Below, piece by piece: positions 1 through 14,200 of a DNA stretch of 64,000 nt. Each line of letters begins with the position of its first letter. Within the stretch, counting starts at the first letter, position 1. The stretch is from Onchocerca lupi (taxonomy: Eukaryota; Nematoda; Chromadorea; Rhabditida; Onchocercidae), in contig JAOVVO010000075.1 of NCBI GenBank assembly GCA_028564675.1, forward strand, positions 124,001 through 188,000. The letters are read 5' to 3'. The notes below the pieces were generated by a model, which did no database searches, was not told where the DNA came from, and worked only from the letters and a program-made list of their open reading frames with translations. The translations under genes were made by a program, and so were the position numbers.

Positions 1-282
1 GTAATTTAAATCTTTGCATTTCTACAATTTGAACTTTCTAAAATTTTGATAACTAAAAGATAGCAGAAGATTTCTGTGAAAGATAAGAGCACGGATACTA
101 GTATTGCTTGCATTCCTGACTGTAACTATTACATAAATATAAGTATCAAAAAATCAATCATAAAAAAGAGGTATTCATCTTCTAGATCGCTTACTAATCT
201 TTTTAACTTGTTAAAGAAATTTATGACTTTATATCTGAGTAAAAAGAATAATTTATATATAGATAATCAAAATATGAAGCTG

Positions 283-916
283 TTAACCAGAGTTATTAAA
301 GGTGAAACTTGTTGGAGCTTCAATTCCGGTTGCTTGTTGCAATGCGACACCTAACTGTCCCATTGGTGGCATCTGTTGCGTTTGCTGTGTTGGTTGTGTG
401 TTACCAGATTGCTGTGATGAATTCGATGGCGTTAAGCCACCGGAACCAGAACCTTCTGTTGAACGGCTTTGGCTTCTTACTGTAATAATTTAGTTAACTT
501 CTATTTCATAAGAATTCGATTTTAACCTGAATTATTCCTATGGTTAAATATTTTCATAATTGATCGCTATTTTGAAGATCATACGATAATTATTGCGAAG
601 ATATCACAACTAACATAAACTCTGAGCGGTTTTATCAATCAATGAAAATCAAAAAAGCAACATTATCATGTTATCAGATTCACTTACCGTTTGTAGCGCT
701 GCCGTTAGATTGTAGAGCAGTTTGGTGCTGTAACGAATACATCTTAGCAGAGGTGGCAACTGTTTGTTGGTTAGTGATTGCAGCTAGATTGATAGCACAT
801 TTAATGTGCTTTGAATCTGAAGACGGTAACAAAGATATTGTTGGTGCTGTAAACGAAGAATCTGATGGAATCGCGGAGGTGGATGCAGTTGTTGCGGGTG
901 ATGGTGCTGCTTCCTC
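283..916 (-). CDS. C-terminal two exons of a Q/S/T-rich protein, 5' part not found
   Basis: Two minus-strand exons join in phase: 916..688 (acceptor ctcag, donor GTAAGT) and 479..283 (acceptor attacag), ending in TAA at 285-283. Together they encode about 141 residues. The first exon is rich in Ala, Ser, Thr and Pro and contains a less biased patch (KHIKCAINLAAIT). The second is glutamine-rich (SSQQSGNTQPTQQTQQMPP) and ends in SFTFNNSG. The codon split across the intron (G|TA) and the open frame over both exons support the model. Such tails are common in transcription factors and co-regulators, but I do not recognise the family. The upstream exons must lie to the right and could not be placed, so introns may be long. 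Certainty is good that this is coding; function is unknown. Confidence 0.6.
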
Positions 917-1070
917 CTGAGAATACAGTGATGCTCTGTCTAAAACTATTCCGTGATATAAATTCTATGGTTACGGTTTAATATAATTATGAATCTATGA
1001 GCAAAAAAATTCAAAGTTTCATTCCAATCGATAGCTAGCTAAAATTCGAACCTATTAAGTTTAAACCTAA

Positions 1071-1113
<43 letters not shown>

Positions 1114-3100
1114 ACGAAACTGGACTTGTTATAAGACCAACATTAGATCTATCAAAATAAATGCGTTGTCATACAGCAAATATACCAACAAACAATACCA
1201 ACAAAAATTTGGACTAATTTAACAAAAAAAAAAAATTGATATTGTCTTTTTTTGTCCTTTGTCCTTTACATTTAAGATATAGATGCTTTAATATTTCCAG
1301 TGTTGCTGAAAATTATTTAAGGTCTCAATTTAGCTGCAACAAAATTTCAGTTAAGAATTTTTCTGGAAATATAAGAAAAGAATAATATGAAATCACTTAT
1401 GGAAGTTATGATTAACACATGTTATTTGTGCTACTTGTAACATGCAGTACTGGAAAATTGATTTATAATCTCATTAAACTTTATGTCATCATTTTACTAA
1501 TAAGAAAATCAATCCGAATGGATACAAAAGTTCAAAAGAATGTGAATAGCACAAGTTTCAAAAAAATTGAAAATATATTAAACTATGAGTTGATCAGTTA
1601 TGTTTAATTGGACGAAACAATTCTCAAATTGATACGAAATTGGAAACTTTTCAAATAACAAATGCTATTTAGCTGTTCTCAACATATGACAACGTCTCTA
1701 ACATATGACATTTCCTACCGTTTTTTGGTTGAAAATACTCAGGTAAAATATTTATTGATTGTTATGACATGAGCTATAACTGAAGCTAATTTTAGCTTTT
1801 ATGCCTTCATTTTATCCTTTAGTTACCTTGAAATTAGCTCTACCTTTACTAATTCGACGAAGAATTCATGCAAAATTTTAGAATATGATTTGGACATTTC
1901 TGGACTAACCAGTGGCAGAGGATGAAGTGAGATTCATCAGCCACGTCGAATGATGATCAACGTTGCAGTTCTGAGGAGTTTAATTCCCAAACATGAACTG
2001 TAGATTACAGAAGTTTATGAAATTCGTAGTTTTAACGATTATTGTTTATTATTGTTGCTACCAAATCACAATTGCATTCTTATAGCAATTTCCTTAATTC
2101 GACGCGAATATCTTTCTTCGTTTTGATACACTCTGAAATTGCTTAAAATGAAGGACAAAATTACTCATTAGTTTTCTTCCATATGTCAAATATATCGATT
2201 TGTAGCATCGCTAATGCCATATAAATTTTTTAACCTTTATTTAAATAAACGACTACTATTTATTTTTTCACTTTTCGATTTTTTTTTCAGTCATTCTTCT
2301 TAATTTAACTGATCAATATTGGAATTGTCCAGATACGAAATACGACTTCTTTTTTTTTTTCAAAAATTTTGATGCTATTACCGATTACGTATGAACCTTT
2401 TGAAAGATTGGCATTAAATTTACTGGATAAAATTAATTCTTTAATTCATAGAAAATTATTTCAAAACGTGATTTTTGCTCTGCATAAGATTGAACTGTCT
2501 ACTATTTATTTTATTTTTTAACACAAACTTCTGCTAAATAATTATGATCTACTAAAATTTTGCAGTATTATTTGAAATATTTCGAAATTTCTCAAAATGA
2601 AGGACTAATTAATAACGAATAATTTCGTTTCATATGTCAAATATTTTTTGTGTGCATAATTGGGATAAATTTTCGACTTTTGAACTAAATTTCAATTTCT
2701 CTCTGCCTTAGTATAGAACATCTGATTTTGAAAATCTTGACCAAAGCATCAAAATTCATTCAAATCTAAACTGACGAAAGATTCAACAATATCACAACAA
2801 AACCTATTCACTTATTCTGTAAAAAATTGCTTAAATTTTGTTATAAATATTTTTTATATTACACTTAAATTTTTTATTTTAATTAAGATTTCAAAATTAG
2901 TTACTTACATTAAGTTACAAAGATAAAATTTAACTCAAAAATAGAAACTTTCTGATCCAAACAATGGGCATAACTGCAGAAATAATACTATCATACTTGA
3001 AATACCGTCTTTTTCCCCACTCTCCTATCTTGTAAGAGTACTACGATAATATTTATTGCATAATGCACAAATAACATAAATGACAAATGGCGCCAGCTTG
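917..3100. other. gene-poor AT-rich stretch
   Basis: No convincing exon on either strand. The only structure is two diverged copies of a block containing ATGAAGGAC followed about 30-40 bases later by CATATGTCAAATAT (about 2149-2190 and 2597-2640), plus a short direct repeat of ACATATGAC near 1681-1710. It may include intron of the minus-strand gene at the left edge. Confidence 0.5.
1069..1112. repeat. poly(A) run of about 40 bases
   Basis: A near-pure A homopolymer is visible here. Similar runs occur at 7309-7328, 29580-29612, 31261-31292 (T), 37720-37746 (T) and 38640-38690. They mark low-complexity intergenic or intronic DNA and could be collapsed or expanded in an assembly. Confidence 0.9.
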
Positions 3101-3164
3101 GTAAGCTTATGAACAATGATTGGATGATAGTGGACTGTTACCTGCTTTGCTTTCCTTTCTATTC

Positions 3165-3660
3165 TCAAATTACCGTTTTCATAATTATCCTTAGAAATCG
3201 ATCATACCTTTCTTTTGATTTCTTATTATTTGAATATTTGCTAAAATTATGGATACGTGCAAATCAAACTTTCCCTATCTTTGTTTCTAATCAAACTTTC
3301 CCTATCTTTGAAATATCTATAGAAAATACAAATACATTAGAAGATATCATGATTATCCTTTGAAATCGATCATATCTTTCTTTTTATTGCTTATCACATG
3401 TGTATTTGCTAAAATTATGGATATTAAACTTTTCCGCAGAAAGAAACATTCTCAAAAACTTATTACAAGAAAGGAAAACTAAAAAATCAATTCAAATTAG
3501 AACTTTTCCTTCTGCTGCTATTTCTACTGATATATCTTTGGTTGATAAAATGATAATACATTAGAGCTTATTCTATGCTTAATTGCTATAATTATAGATA
3601 TACACAAATCAAAATTTTTCTTTCTACTGTTGCTTCTAGTGATATATATTTATGTGCTTG
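3165..3660. repeat. three diverged tandem copies of a unit of about 190 bp
   Basis: The block ATAATTATCCTTAGAAATCG...TTTGCTAAAATTATGGATA near 3180-3260 recurs near 3350-3425 with a few changes, and a third, more diverged copy follows near 3560-3660. Inside copy one, AATCAAACTTTCCCTATCTTTG is itself duplicated (3263-3312). This is a decayed tandem repeat. It has no coding content. Confidence 0.7.
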
Positions 3661-3814
3661 ATAAAGTGATATTATCATCAAAAGATGGTTTGCTTGGCTT
3701 ATCAAAGATAGCAATATTTTCTGCGCATTTTGTTATGTCGATATCTTTTTCGGTTCAACAAAAACAACAACGGTTACATATTTGCATTTAGCATACAACA
3801 GATGCAAGCATTCA

Positions 3815-3866
3815 TTCACATGCATGCATGCATGCATGCATATAAATATATATGCATGTTTGTGTA

Positions 3867-3906
<40 letters not shown>

Positions 3907-3910
3907 TATT
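3815..3910. repeat. (CATG)n and (TG)n microsatellite
   Basis: CATG units are repeated at about 3820-3840, followed by a TG-dinucleotide tract with interruptions to about 3907. The open frames on both strands here are produced by the repeat and are not genes. Confidence 0.95.
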
Positions 3911-3945
3911 TTATAAAAATGCACAACAAATCGTATGTAAATTAG

Positions 3946-6900
3946 AAAAATAATGCACCTGCAAATGCTTTTTGGGATTACCACAACCATTTCTCTTCTG
4001 TGCACATTCATTCCTCTATTCAGCAATTGAAATCACAAATTACAGTATTGCGCAAAAAAGTCTGATAATTTAATATGATATATTTTAGGTAAAATCAAAA
4101 AATTTACTTTTATGATAAAATTTATGGTAAAAATAAATATTACGGTAGTAATGAAGAAATTACTATTGATGTAATCAGTTTAAAAGCAATTTGTATGATT
4201 TTAAAATAGATAACTAATAAGTGATAAGTTTATAAGTTTAGCATGCTAAAAAGTTTCAGTTAACCTGAAATTATACCAAATATTTTAAGATATAATTTAG
4301 TGCTGACAATTTATTTGCATAATAATAGATATTCAAATCAGTATTTCTTAATTTTACTCAAAAATCATGGGTAAGAGTGGTTATATATTTGATATTCAAA
4401 TACACTTTATAATTCAATCATTATAAGATTCAAGAACTGGAATATAACTTTATTCAGTGATCAAGTATTGAAAAGATAATTTATATAAAATTAATCTGTC
4501 CAAGAACTTCTTCGATCGACTAATCAATAAGAAGTTGATTTTGGTGGCCACCAATCTCAGATGTGATGGATTTCCTCATGTTAAATGTGAGCAGAAATGA
4601 ATTCATTAATGGGAAAAGGAAGCTTATAAAAAAATTAATATGTCAATGTCGCATTTCAATGAAGAATAAAGTTTCATTAATTAGTCTCCAATAAAAAAAA
4701 AAAAAAAAAATTCAGAATGATCATGATGAAAAAAAATCAGTTTAATATTTGAAACAATCGCTACAGGACTAAATCAGTTGATGCTAATTCTGGAATGATC
4801 TGAAAAAATGGCATTGGCTGTGCAACTGAATCTGAATCTGAATAATCTCAGATGATGATGACAGAAAGACTCGGTGATTCTTGATAAGATCAGTTGTTTG
4901 ATTAGGTCAAAAACATTAGTTATGAAAAAGGATAAAAATGATAGCAGAAATGAAGAAAATTTTCTACATTTCTTTAAAGAAAGAAATAGCCAAATATTCT
5001 GAATCATTGGAGTGTGATTCTCGATACTCGTACTGTTAATTTGAAATACAGGAAGTTAGGAAGGTTTGAAAGTTGTCCATTATAACAAATAAGGATTGTG
5101 CAATGAAAATTTTCTATGATATAAATGAATTTCTTTGAAAATGGAATAAAAAATTCAATTTGTCGCAAAACTTTCTATTATAATTGATATTTGATTAAAC
5201 TTTTATGGATGTTTCACTGTTGCGAAATTTCATCGGCGTTAGAATCTGGAATATTCACAACTATAGTCGAAATTGCCTGATTTGATCCTTAACAAACTCA
5301 AGTTTAAAAAAAATCAATAATATGTATCTATAGATAGAAGTTTTGAAATATTGACATTTTGGATCAAAAAACTGCACCAAAAAAGTTAAATTAAAATATT
5401 TAAGATAGTATGATATTGATTAGAATTTAATGGAAATATGAACTAAGAAGTTTTAAAAGTAACAAAATGGAAAGTGAGTGTTTCGCGTTTGATAGAAGAA
5501 GTCTCCGAAACTTGTTCTGCAAATTGTTGAAATGAACGACAAATAAAAAACAAAAAATAAATAATATTTGAATTAAGTAAACAAATAAATATTTTTAAGC
5601 AAATAAAAATACAAAACTTATAATGTTCCCACGTGACTTGTGAGATTCAAGAAATTGAATAGATGATACATACTGTTTGCTTTTCAGAGCAATATGGAAA
5701 ATTTATTCGTCGTATTACTGCAAATATTCTTATTATTAAGAAATTAGAAGAAAAAAAATTAATTTAGAAAATTATTCTTTTTTTCGTTGACGTGTCTTAA
5801 GGAAGTCTCGAAGATGTGATAATCAAAAAATAATGAATTATACTTGGCCGATCATTCATTATCACAGATGAAACATTTCTATTTCAATTTGAGTAATTCT
5901 GTTGGCAAATTAATCAATATAATGACAAGAAGAATTTTATCGTAAAACTTCTTCAAGTTTCATTTTCTTGCGGCAATATCTTTGTTGGATATATCATTTA
6001 TTAGTATAAAATATGAAAGAAAAAGTAAATTTTTTCGCAGTCCAGGAACGGCGAGCTAAAATACAAATAAAATTTGAATGTTAAAGTTATGCCACTTTCC
6101 AGTAATGATATTCAAAAAAGCTACTACACTGATAAGAAGAAGATGGATAAAAAACAATAAATAGCTTCTCTTTAATCGTTTAAATTTGAAAATCTTTCAC
6201 ATACATAAAGATTATACTATTTAAATTGGTAAATTTATCTTTTTTATTAATTTTTTAAACTAACTTTTTGCACTTATTTCTAATCTCTTTGTTCTATTTA
6301 ATATTTATAATTTAAGCAATGAAGCTTGGAGCCAATCATTATAAGAAAACATTTCGGAAAAAAAAAATTCCATGAATAATAACTACAAAAAACTTACTCA
6401 TTCCTGCATGCAAATTTTAGATTGAGATAGTTTTTGCGACAGTAATTCCTCGAAATATTTAGCTGAGAAGTGGTTTTTGCAGTTGTTTTGCGACAGAACA
6501 AGTAATTTTAAAGCTTGAAGCTCAGGAAGACAATACCGGAGAAGGTATATGATTTGTACAACACCCAGAAATGAAATGCAATTAGTCGGAATTAGTCAAA
6601 GAAGGATCGCTTGGCGATCAATCGCTCTTGGAGCGCCTGTAAAATAATTTTCCTGAATTCTGAAATGATTCTGAAGCACATTTTCATCAAAACTATATCG
6701 CGCATAGAATTGCAAACTATGAGATGAAGAATGACAAACAATAATCATGAATGGAAGCTTTTATAAATCGATAAGAATCGTGGTTATTTGTAGTTTGTTT
6801 CGTACTTTTCGATAAGAATTGTAGTATTTTAATTGAAGAAAATCATAATAGTTTGAAAATCACCTTGGATTTGGAATCCTGTGCTTCTGAACATAATAAC

Positions 6901-7440
6901 TTATTCATTTTAGAATCTTTTTTATATAAATTTTAATTATTGCTTATTGATCGAAGATTGTGATCAAACAACACATTCACTAATGTAAATTTCAAATTTG
7001 AGTTGACATAGACTGGCTATCCTGAAAAATTAAAGTAGGAATTCCAGAACTCAAATGTTATACAGAGAAACAGTAAATTCAGATTGAAATGATGGTATCA
7101 AATTATGTATTTAAGAGACTTTTTCTCCTTAAGATTCACGAATTACTTTCTAACAAAAACTTGAAAAAAGACAGGGAAATAGTTCAGATCGATTTAAAAA
7201 GATTCCAAACTTTTTCTTATTCAAAAGTCATTCATGAGCCTGATGGCCTCTAAATTAATCAGTCTATCTACATTGAATGGAATAAAACTTAAATGGACTG
7301 TTTTCTTCTTTTTTTTTTTTTTTTTTTGTTGAATTTGATATTTTATAAGACATAACGTTTTGCGAAGCAATTGACGAAAGCTTCTCAGCATTTCACTTCA
7401 AAGTATCACTTACTTTTTGGTCTAATATCATCATTTTCCT
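3946..7440. other. gene-poor AT-rich stretch
   Basis: Nothing convincing as a gene. A 47-codon open stretch at about 4456-4598 (plus) contains two cysteines (LRCDGFPHVKCEQ) but has no clear splice frame. A minus-strand patch near 6600-6645 reads ALQERLIAKRSFFD after a TTTTACAG acceptor and then stops. Both are too short to call. Confidence 0.4.
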
Positions 7441-7448
7441 TCGTCTCA

Positions 7449-7570
7449 TTTTATTTTTAAATGAAGTATCAGCTCTCGCTGTCATAAGTAAGTTCAAATT
7501 TTAACAAGTTTTTGGAAATTCATACTTTAATCTATGACAGCGAAAAATGATGATTCACTTAAAAATGAAG
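7449..7570. repeat. imperfect inverted repeat, arms about 40 bp
   Basis: The left arm (7449-7489, containing TCGCTGTCATAAG) pairs with the right arm (7531-7570, containing CTATGACAGCGA) with a few mismatches and about 41 bases between them. It could be a MITE relic or a long hairpin. No coding content was seen. Confidence 0.6.
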
Positions 7571-10500
7571 CAAAGATAATAGAATAGTGATAATAGTTGT
7601 ATTTAAGTTTGTTTTTATAAAATACCCATGTTAAATACAATGGCACCACAACATTTAACGAAATCCTTCGATTAATGCCAACAAAAATGGAATTTCTGGA
7701 AAAAATTATTTTTTAAGACAAAAATACAAAACGTTCAGGAACTATTTGGATCGCTAAAAGGAAGCGGGATAAGACAAGAAATAAAATGAAGAAATATTAG
7801 AAAAATTGGTGTGATTAGATTTTATTTAGTATACAGCTAAATGGACATACGTACTTTTACCGATAAGCATTTTGGTATCACAAAATTGCATCAACGTCAA
7901 AAGAAGTTACTCATTCTTGGCCAGATTATTTGAACTGACGAATCCATTTATCTGAATCTTGGCTTTCAACTAACTTGGTCTAATTACATAGATCAAATAG
8001 ATCTAAAACTTCTCCAACACCTTTTATAATTAAATTCTGTCCTTTTAACTAAACTGATCTTATCAATATTGATATGTCATTGTCTAACAATGTTGTTAAG
8101 TAAGGAGATCGATGTTCTTTATGAATGAAACAATTTTTTGTCAAAATTTACATCAATTAAGCTGGTTATTTGATCAACAATATCTGTACCCAGAATAGCT
8201 CTAATCTAGATGATTTTGAAATATAAGTATGAGAAGTATGAGTATGTCTAATATAAGTATTTTTACTGAAATGTTTGGTATAAGTAAAGTTAATCTTGGC
8301 TTTCAACCATTTTCCTATTATTGCAAAATGAAATCGTAGAAACCAAGGTAAGCTAGGCATTTGAATTAAAATAAATTAATTTAGCATTAAAGAATGATTC
8401 TGTCCACGTGAGACTTTCAATTCATCCTAAGCCTGATGTCCACTTTAAATGCTTTTTTTTTTTGAAATGGTTAAATGGTTTTTGAGGAGAAGATTGGTTG
8501 GACTATCGAAGTATTGGTTTAATGTGTAAGTACGTAAGTGTGTGTGTACCCTATCAAAGGGGATTGAACCAAACAAACCAACCATGTGGAATCAATCGGT
8601 TAATGGAATGAAGAAGCAGCTGATGGTGATAATTCGATGATGATTCTGATGCCAAAAAGTGAAGGAAGAAGGAACGAAGATTGGTTTATCAGAAGAGGAA
8701 AAAAGTGGAGAAAAAGGAAGAAAAAAAGATGTGTGAATGTGAAAAAGGATTGTGAATATATATATACATGTGTGTACAAAAATTTTTCACTCCAAAGATC
8801 ACTTTTTCTTTTTTTTTCTGCCTTTTTTTGTTACTCCAAGATTGAAAGTACAAAAATTGCTTAGCTCGAGTTGAGCAAGAAAGCAAATTTTGAATAAGGA
8901 TAGTAGTAGGACGAGAAGAGTGGAATGTACTTAATTTTTTACTCAATTGTACTCAATTTGTAATTAATTGTGCTCAATTTTCTATTCATCAATGTGCGAG
9001 AAATACTGCATTTCATCGTATCCGCTCAACTTATATATCAGAAAATCAACGTGATGTTATCAATTTTTTATTTCTCAAAATGCAGGATGAAAGATTTATT
9101 CATCTCCCGATTCGTTTTATCTCTCGCAGGTTTATAATTCTTGAAATCCCGCCTTGTATTTCTCAAATTCTGTTTTTTGTCTTACTTTTTCGTTTTGATT
9201 TTCAACTCCTCTTACAATTAATGATACAATATTTTTTTTCTCATTTAAAATTTCAATTTTTTCACTTGGATTTTATTCATAATTGAAGCTAGCTATATGC
9301 AGTTACATCGCGTGCTATTGAAAAAAAGGACAAAAATTTATGAAGTATTATAAATATGATAATTTTTCACTTTTATCACTACTCCTAATCACTAAATTCT
9401 CCGATTTATAATATCTGAGGAAAATAATTTTGCCGATTACTTTTTAACTTCGTAGTAATCAGTATTGCCTTAATATTGATTTGATAAGAAGAAATAGGAG
9501 GAACTCTTGTATAATATTTTTGAAAATAAATCCTGCGATATATTTACTTTACTTCGTCTCCGTAATATTTGAAAAAATTTGAATATGATACTTTTAAAAT
9601 AATTAATTAGAGTAATCATTACAATTAAGCAGATGTTATCATTTGTTTAGCTTTTCTTTAAATTAAGATTATAGAGTGGAAGAATTAGACAAAATATATT
9701 TCTGAATGCCTAATCGTTCTGTAATTTAAAAAAAAAAAAATTATAGCTATCCAATTAAGAATGATTTTGATATATTTTAATTTTATTACAACATTTACAT
9801 TAAATTTCTGTGCATCTTCAAAGTATTCATTATTTTTTAGTCATCTAAATTAATTCTAGAAACTCATTTTTCACTTATCCTCAATGCAAACTGAAAATAA
9901 TTTAATTGTTTTGATAGTTGCTTGCTCACCGAAAAGTTTGCTCGAAAAATGTTTCTTTTGCAGCTGACTTAATTCTAGTCTCTTTGAAGAAGCAACAAAT
10001 CATTAATACTTTTCGGATTAAAAAAAAATTAGATTAGAAAATTAGGTTAGTTATTTTAGGAAAAATACAATTTCAAATCTATTATTATCTAATGATACAC
10101 TGCTTACTGTAGCAATTTCAAATTTAGAAATGATATTATTTTTCGAGATAACTCATAAAATAGGAAACTCACTATGAAGTAGATGAATTCTGAATACATG
10201 AAACATTTAGTGATATTCAGCAAAAATTAACTGATTATTTGAAAATCACAATTATCAAATATCTTGTAAAAGAAATGCTTATCAGTTATATGTCGAAATA
10301 TCATTGTCATTACTGATATAAAAATTTGTTCAAATTTTTTCTTGAAGAACTAACTGATAGTGTTTTCTTCATGAATATGAGTGACAAATTATATCTTTGA
10401 TGAAAAAAACATACCTCTCATTAATTAGCGATAATTAACAATATAACGGATAAAAAAGATATTAATAGAGAAGCGCAAGAAATAATGAAGGCAAAAAGAT

Positions 10501-10700
10501 AATTTGAAATCGAATAGTTCAATTCCGATTGGATGAATTTGAAGTTAAATAGTTGTACTCTCGTCGAAGACATCCATCGGAGCAAAGCAAACTTTTCAAT
10601 TTTCAGAGAGAACGATTGCAGCTGGACTTTATCCTTTGCTACAATTGCGACTTCCTTCCTTCCTTCCTTCCTTCATTTTTTTCTCATTTTTATTGCTACT
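7571..10700. other. gene-poor AT-rich stretch
   Basis: Short tracts of open frame are low-complexity (K/R-rich or F/L/S-rich). A short ATG-led frame at about 8585 (MWNQSVNGMKKQLM) ends at a possible GTGATA donor, but nothing links it to other exons. A (TTCC)n tract lies at about 10650-10672. Confidence 0.4.
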
Positions 10701-10709
10701 AACCTCTTA

Positions 10710-11270
10710 TCATTCATTCATTTCCTTTCTTTAGCTAAAAGTGCAATTAATTTGCATATCTTCATCTGACATTGGAATTATTTGACGCACAATTAGCCAC
10801 TCACTGATCTGACCGATTCGCTTGCTTTTAACAATAATTGGCTAGAATATTTGGAATACTTATATTGATCAACTGGATGATTGCTTTAACAATAAGGCTA
10901 GAATATTTGGAAATAAATGATATGATTGATCAAGGAATTGATCAAACGTTCCATGCTGAATGATTAATCGCTTATCTGTTCATTTTTGTTAAAAATGGTA
11001 TTATGAAAAAATAATTTTAAGAATAAACAATATAAATTGAATTTCTACATTTCGCAAAATTTTACTAATCCTAGCTTAAATTGTAAAAAAAAAAAATTCA
11101 TTTCCTTTCTTCAGCAAAAATTACAATTAATTTGCATATTCCTCTAATATAGGAATTATTTGACATATAATCAATTACTCATTGATCAACGGATGATTGT
11201 TTTGACAGTAAGATCAGTCGTTCCATATTGAATGATTAATCTTTTATCTATTCATTTTTATGAAAATGAT
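10710..11270. repeat. diverged direct duplication, copies about 380 bp apart
   Basis: The stretch from CATTTCCTTTCTTTAGC (about 10717) through AATTAATTTGCATATC, GGAATTATTTGAC, and GTTCCATGCTGAATGATTAATC to about 10990 recurs from about 11098 to 11250 with substitutions and deletions. It looks like an old segmental duplication or dispersed repeat. Confidence 0.7.
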
Positions 11271-14200
11271 TTTTAAAAAAAGAAAGTTTAAAAAATTAAC
11301 ATCAAAAATTTCGCAAAATTTTGCTACTTCTTGCTTAAATTATTGAAAAAAAAAGTGCAAGCTATGAATTTAATAATATTCAAAACATGAAATAAATATT
11401 CATTGCATATGTACTAATATTGAAAATGCGAATTAAATATTCAAAATTGAGATGATTGAGATTAAAATATTGAAGAGTTGGCTAGATTAGACTTTTTTAG
11501 ACATTATTTATAAGAATTTCCAAGTTACAAAAACTCTGCCTCAAATTTGCGTAATCTTGATCTCAAAATTCTGCGTTGAAAAGTAATAAAATTCATAGTG
11601 AATTAAAAAACTATTTATAGAGAAAACAATGCGAAACTTTTGCTGTTAAATCTTCTTTTACAGATACTTAATATACATCTTGAATACTTTTTCTGAAACT
11701 TGAAATTTCAAGTTTTTAATTACCAGTTAGTGAGATGAACAGTACAATATACCTATCTTATCATCGAATGATAAGTATCTAAGATACAGAATAAATTTGC
11801 AAGTAACATTGTATTAGTAATATCAACAATTAAAGCGCCAATTATTTTCAATTTTTTGTTTAATTACTTTACATTTCTAATTGATTTTTTGGAGCATATA
11901 TCAACAAAAGTTTTTTTTTTTCCATAAAATTATGTTACAATTTCACTGATATTTTCCGTTGTTATGAATTTTCATAGTTTTTTAGATTTTAACCTTTTCG
12001 GATTTTTAAATTTTTTTTTCATAAAAGAGACAAATAGCAAATTTTTTCCCACAATTTTGCAATTAGGGATGAATTTCTTTGTTTAAAACATGATTGTGAT
12101 TATCATTACAGTGATTATTGCGCTATAATCAATTATCAATTTCCTTATATGCTGTTTTATATTCTAATTTTAATTGTATGCAAGGAATATTATCACTCAT
12201 TTCATTTCGATTTATTTTCCAGTTTCAGCAAATGCTGTATGAAATTTTGAAAAATCGAAAATTTCGGAAGTTCAGATTCCGATTCAAACACAAGTTAGTT
12301 ATTAATCGGAATAGCATCGTCTTTATTTTCAAACTATTGTTTTTCCTTCTTTTTAATTTACTTTTCAGGTAAGCAAACATATCAGATGCTTATTTCCTTG
12401 TTTCCTAACCAATCACAAATCAGTTCTTAGTGACCGATTAAATAAACGCTTGCAGCTGTTTGCGGTTTGAACTTCAATAAAATGCAATTTGAACTGTCAT
12501 TGTTCAAAAGACTCTAAACAAACCTCAAAAGATCACCTCTTATACATGTCTGTTACAAGTATAAAGCAGAAATACTTCTTGGTCAAAATAAATAATTTTT
12601 CTGATTTAAAATTTCATTCTGAAGTATAATTTCAATAAAGTACCGAAAAAATCTGAACGAGATCAATGATTCTGTAATGGGAATTACCTGCTGAATGTCG
12701 TCGTACGTCACATCTCAAAAGGACATTTCTGTTAGCTAACGTAAAAGATTGACGTAAAAGATTCACATAAATCGTTGCTGATGTGAAATAGCTACGGTAA
12801 TTCGAAGAGTATCTTGCATGACTGATCAATGATTTCCATTTATTATTAATGTCACTTCTGATCATTGTTCCAAAAATGATGAGTATTAAATGCGAACTAA
12901 AGCTTGTCATTTTCATATATTATCATTCAAAGAGTGTTACTCCATAAAGAAAAAGTAATTTTGAATTTAAAGGAATTTTTGTATATGAAAAAGAGAGAAA
13001 GTAATTCCGATTCTTATTAGAAACGGAATATTTCAACTGAAATTGATTTGATGAAATTCTGCATACCAAACTTAAGGGAATAAATTTCCGGAATTCGATA
13101 TTCAAATTTTCATTAAATAAGTTTGGCTCTCTTATTTTGATTTCAATCATTTTATTCTTAATCATTATTTTTTTTTTTTTTTATAATAAACGCAGAAAAG
13201 TAATACATCAAAATGGTTAAATATTTGAAAGTACTTATGTTTCTGTTTTTTTCTTTCCAAATTTCACCAATAAATAGATGAGACCTTTTTTTATTAATGG
13301 AATATTAAGCTACATTTATTCACAAACTCTGACCTTTATGACCTTTAAGATAATTTAAATTAGAAGTATAGTTCAATTCAATCTGAAGTCTCGCTATGCA
13401 TTTCTTATTTTTGCCAATAAATCATTTCCTTGTTGTCCACAATTATGAATTATGCGACAGAGCGCATTTATCTTTTTTGTGCAAAACGCAGCATAGATCG
13501 AAAAAAAATGATAAATTAGGTGGATCTTTAATTTTTGTGAACTTCACTAATTACAGAGTTGATTTTTAGTATAAGACAGGAGGTAAAACATTCGATCCAA
13601 CAAAAAATCACTAGCAAACAATCGGCAACAAATGCTTTCAACATTCTTACAAAAATGCTTTTGGAGATAATATCTACTGCGTTTTTGGTTGCATGCGCAT
13701 GCATTCAGTGCATTTAGTAATTGTTTTTGTAATGTTTATTTTCGACAGTAAAGAAAAAAACGAACTTGGCTAATTCTTCCTTCTCTGTATCATTAATCTT
13801 CAAAAAACTCAAATGTGGCTAATGAAATTTTTGTTCTTATTTGTAAATTATTGATTATATCTTCAGTTCGCTCAATTTACAATAATGCGATTGCAGAGCA
13901 AAGGTCAAACTAGTTTAGTTAGCTTATATTTACATCATATCATCTTACAGTTATCAATTAAAATGTTGTAATTTTTGCTGACCAGAAGTTTTTGTAGATA
14001 ATTTTAGAAATATTACACCTATTAAATAGTGATTAAATGATTAATTTCGGTCTAGTAACTTGGAATTCTAATTTTTTCGCCATTGCTTAATTTACATAAT
14101 CCATAAGATAAATGATTATTTCATCATTCATTTTTAAATGATTCAGTGATTAAAAAATTTCCCATCCTATCTTGCATGCATGCATGCATCAGTATGATGG

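Noticed and set aside
3730..4026. Open frames on both strands over the CATG/TG tract
   Set aside because: Their sequence is dictated by the microsatellite (alternating C/V or T/H residues); no splice or start context.
8560..8600. GGTTCAATCCC on the minus strand, like a tRNA B box
   Set aside because: The T-stem does not pair and no A box or cloverleaf is present.
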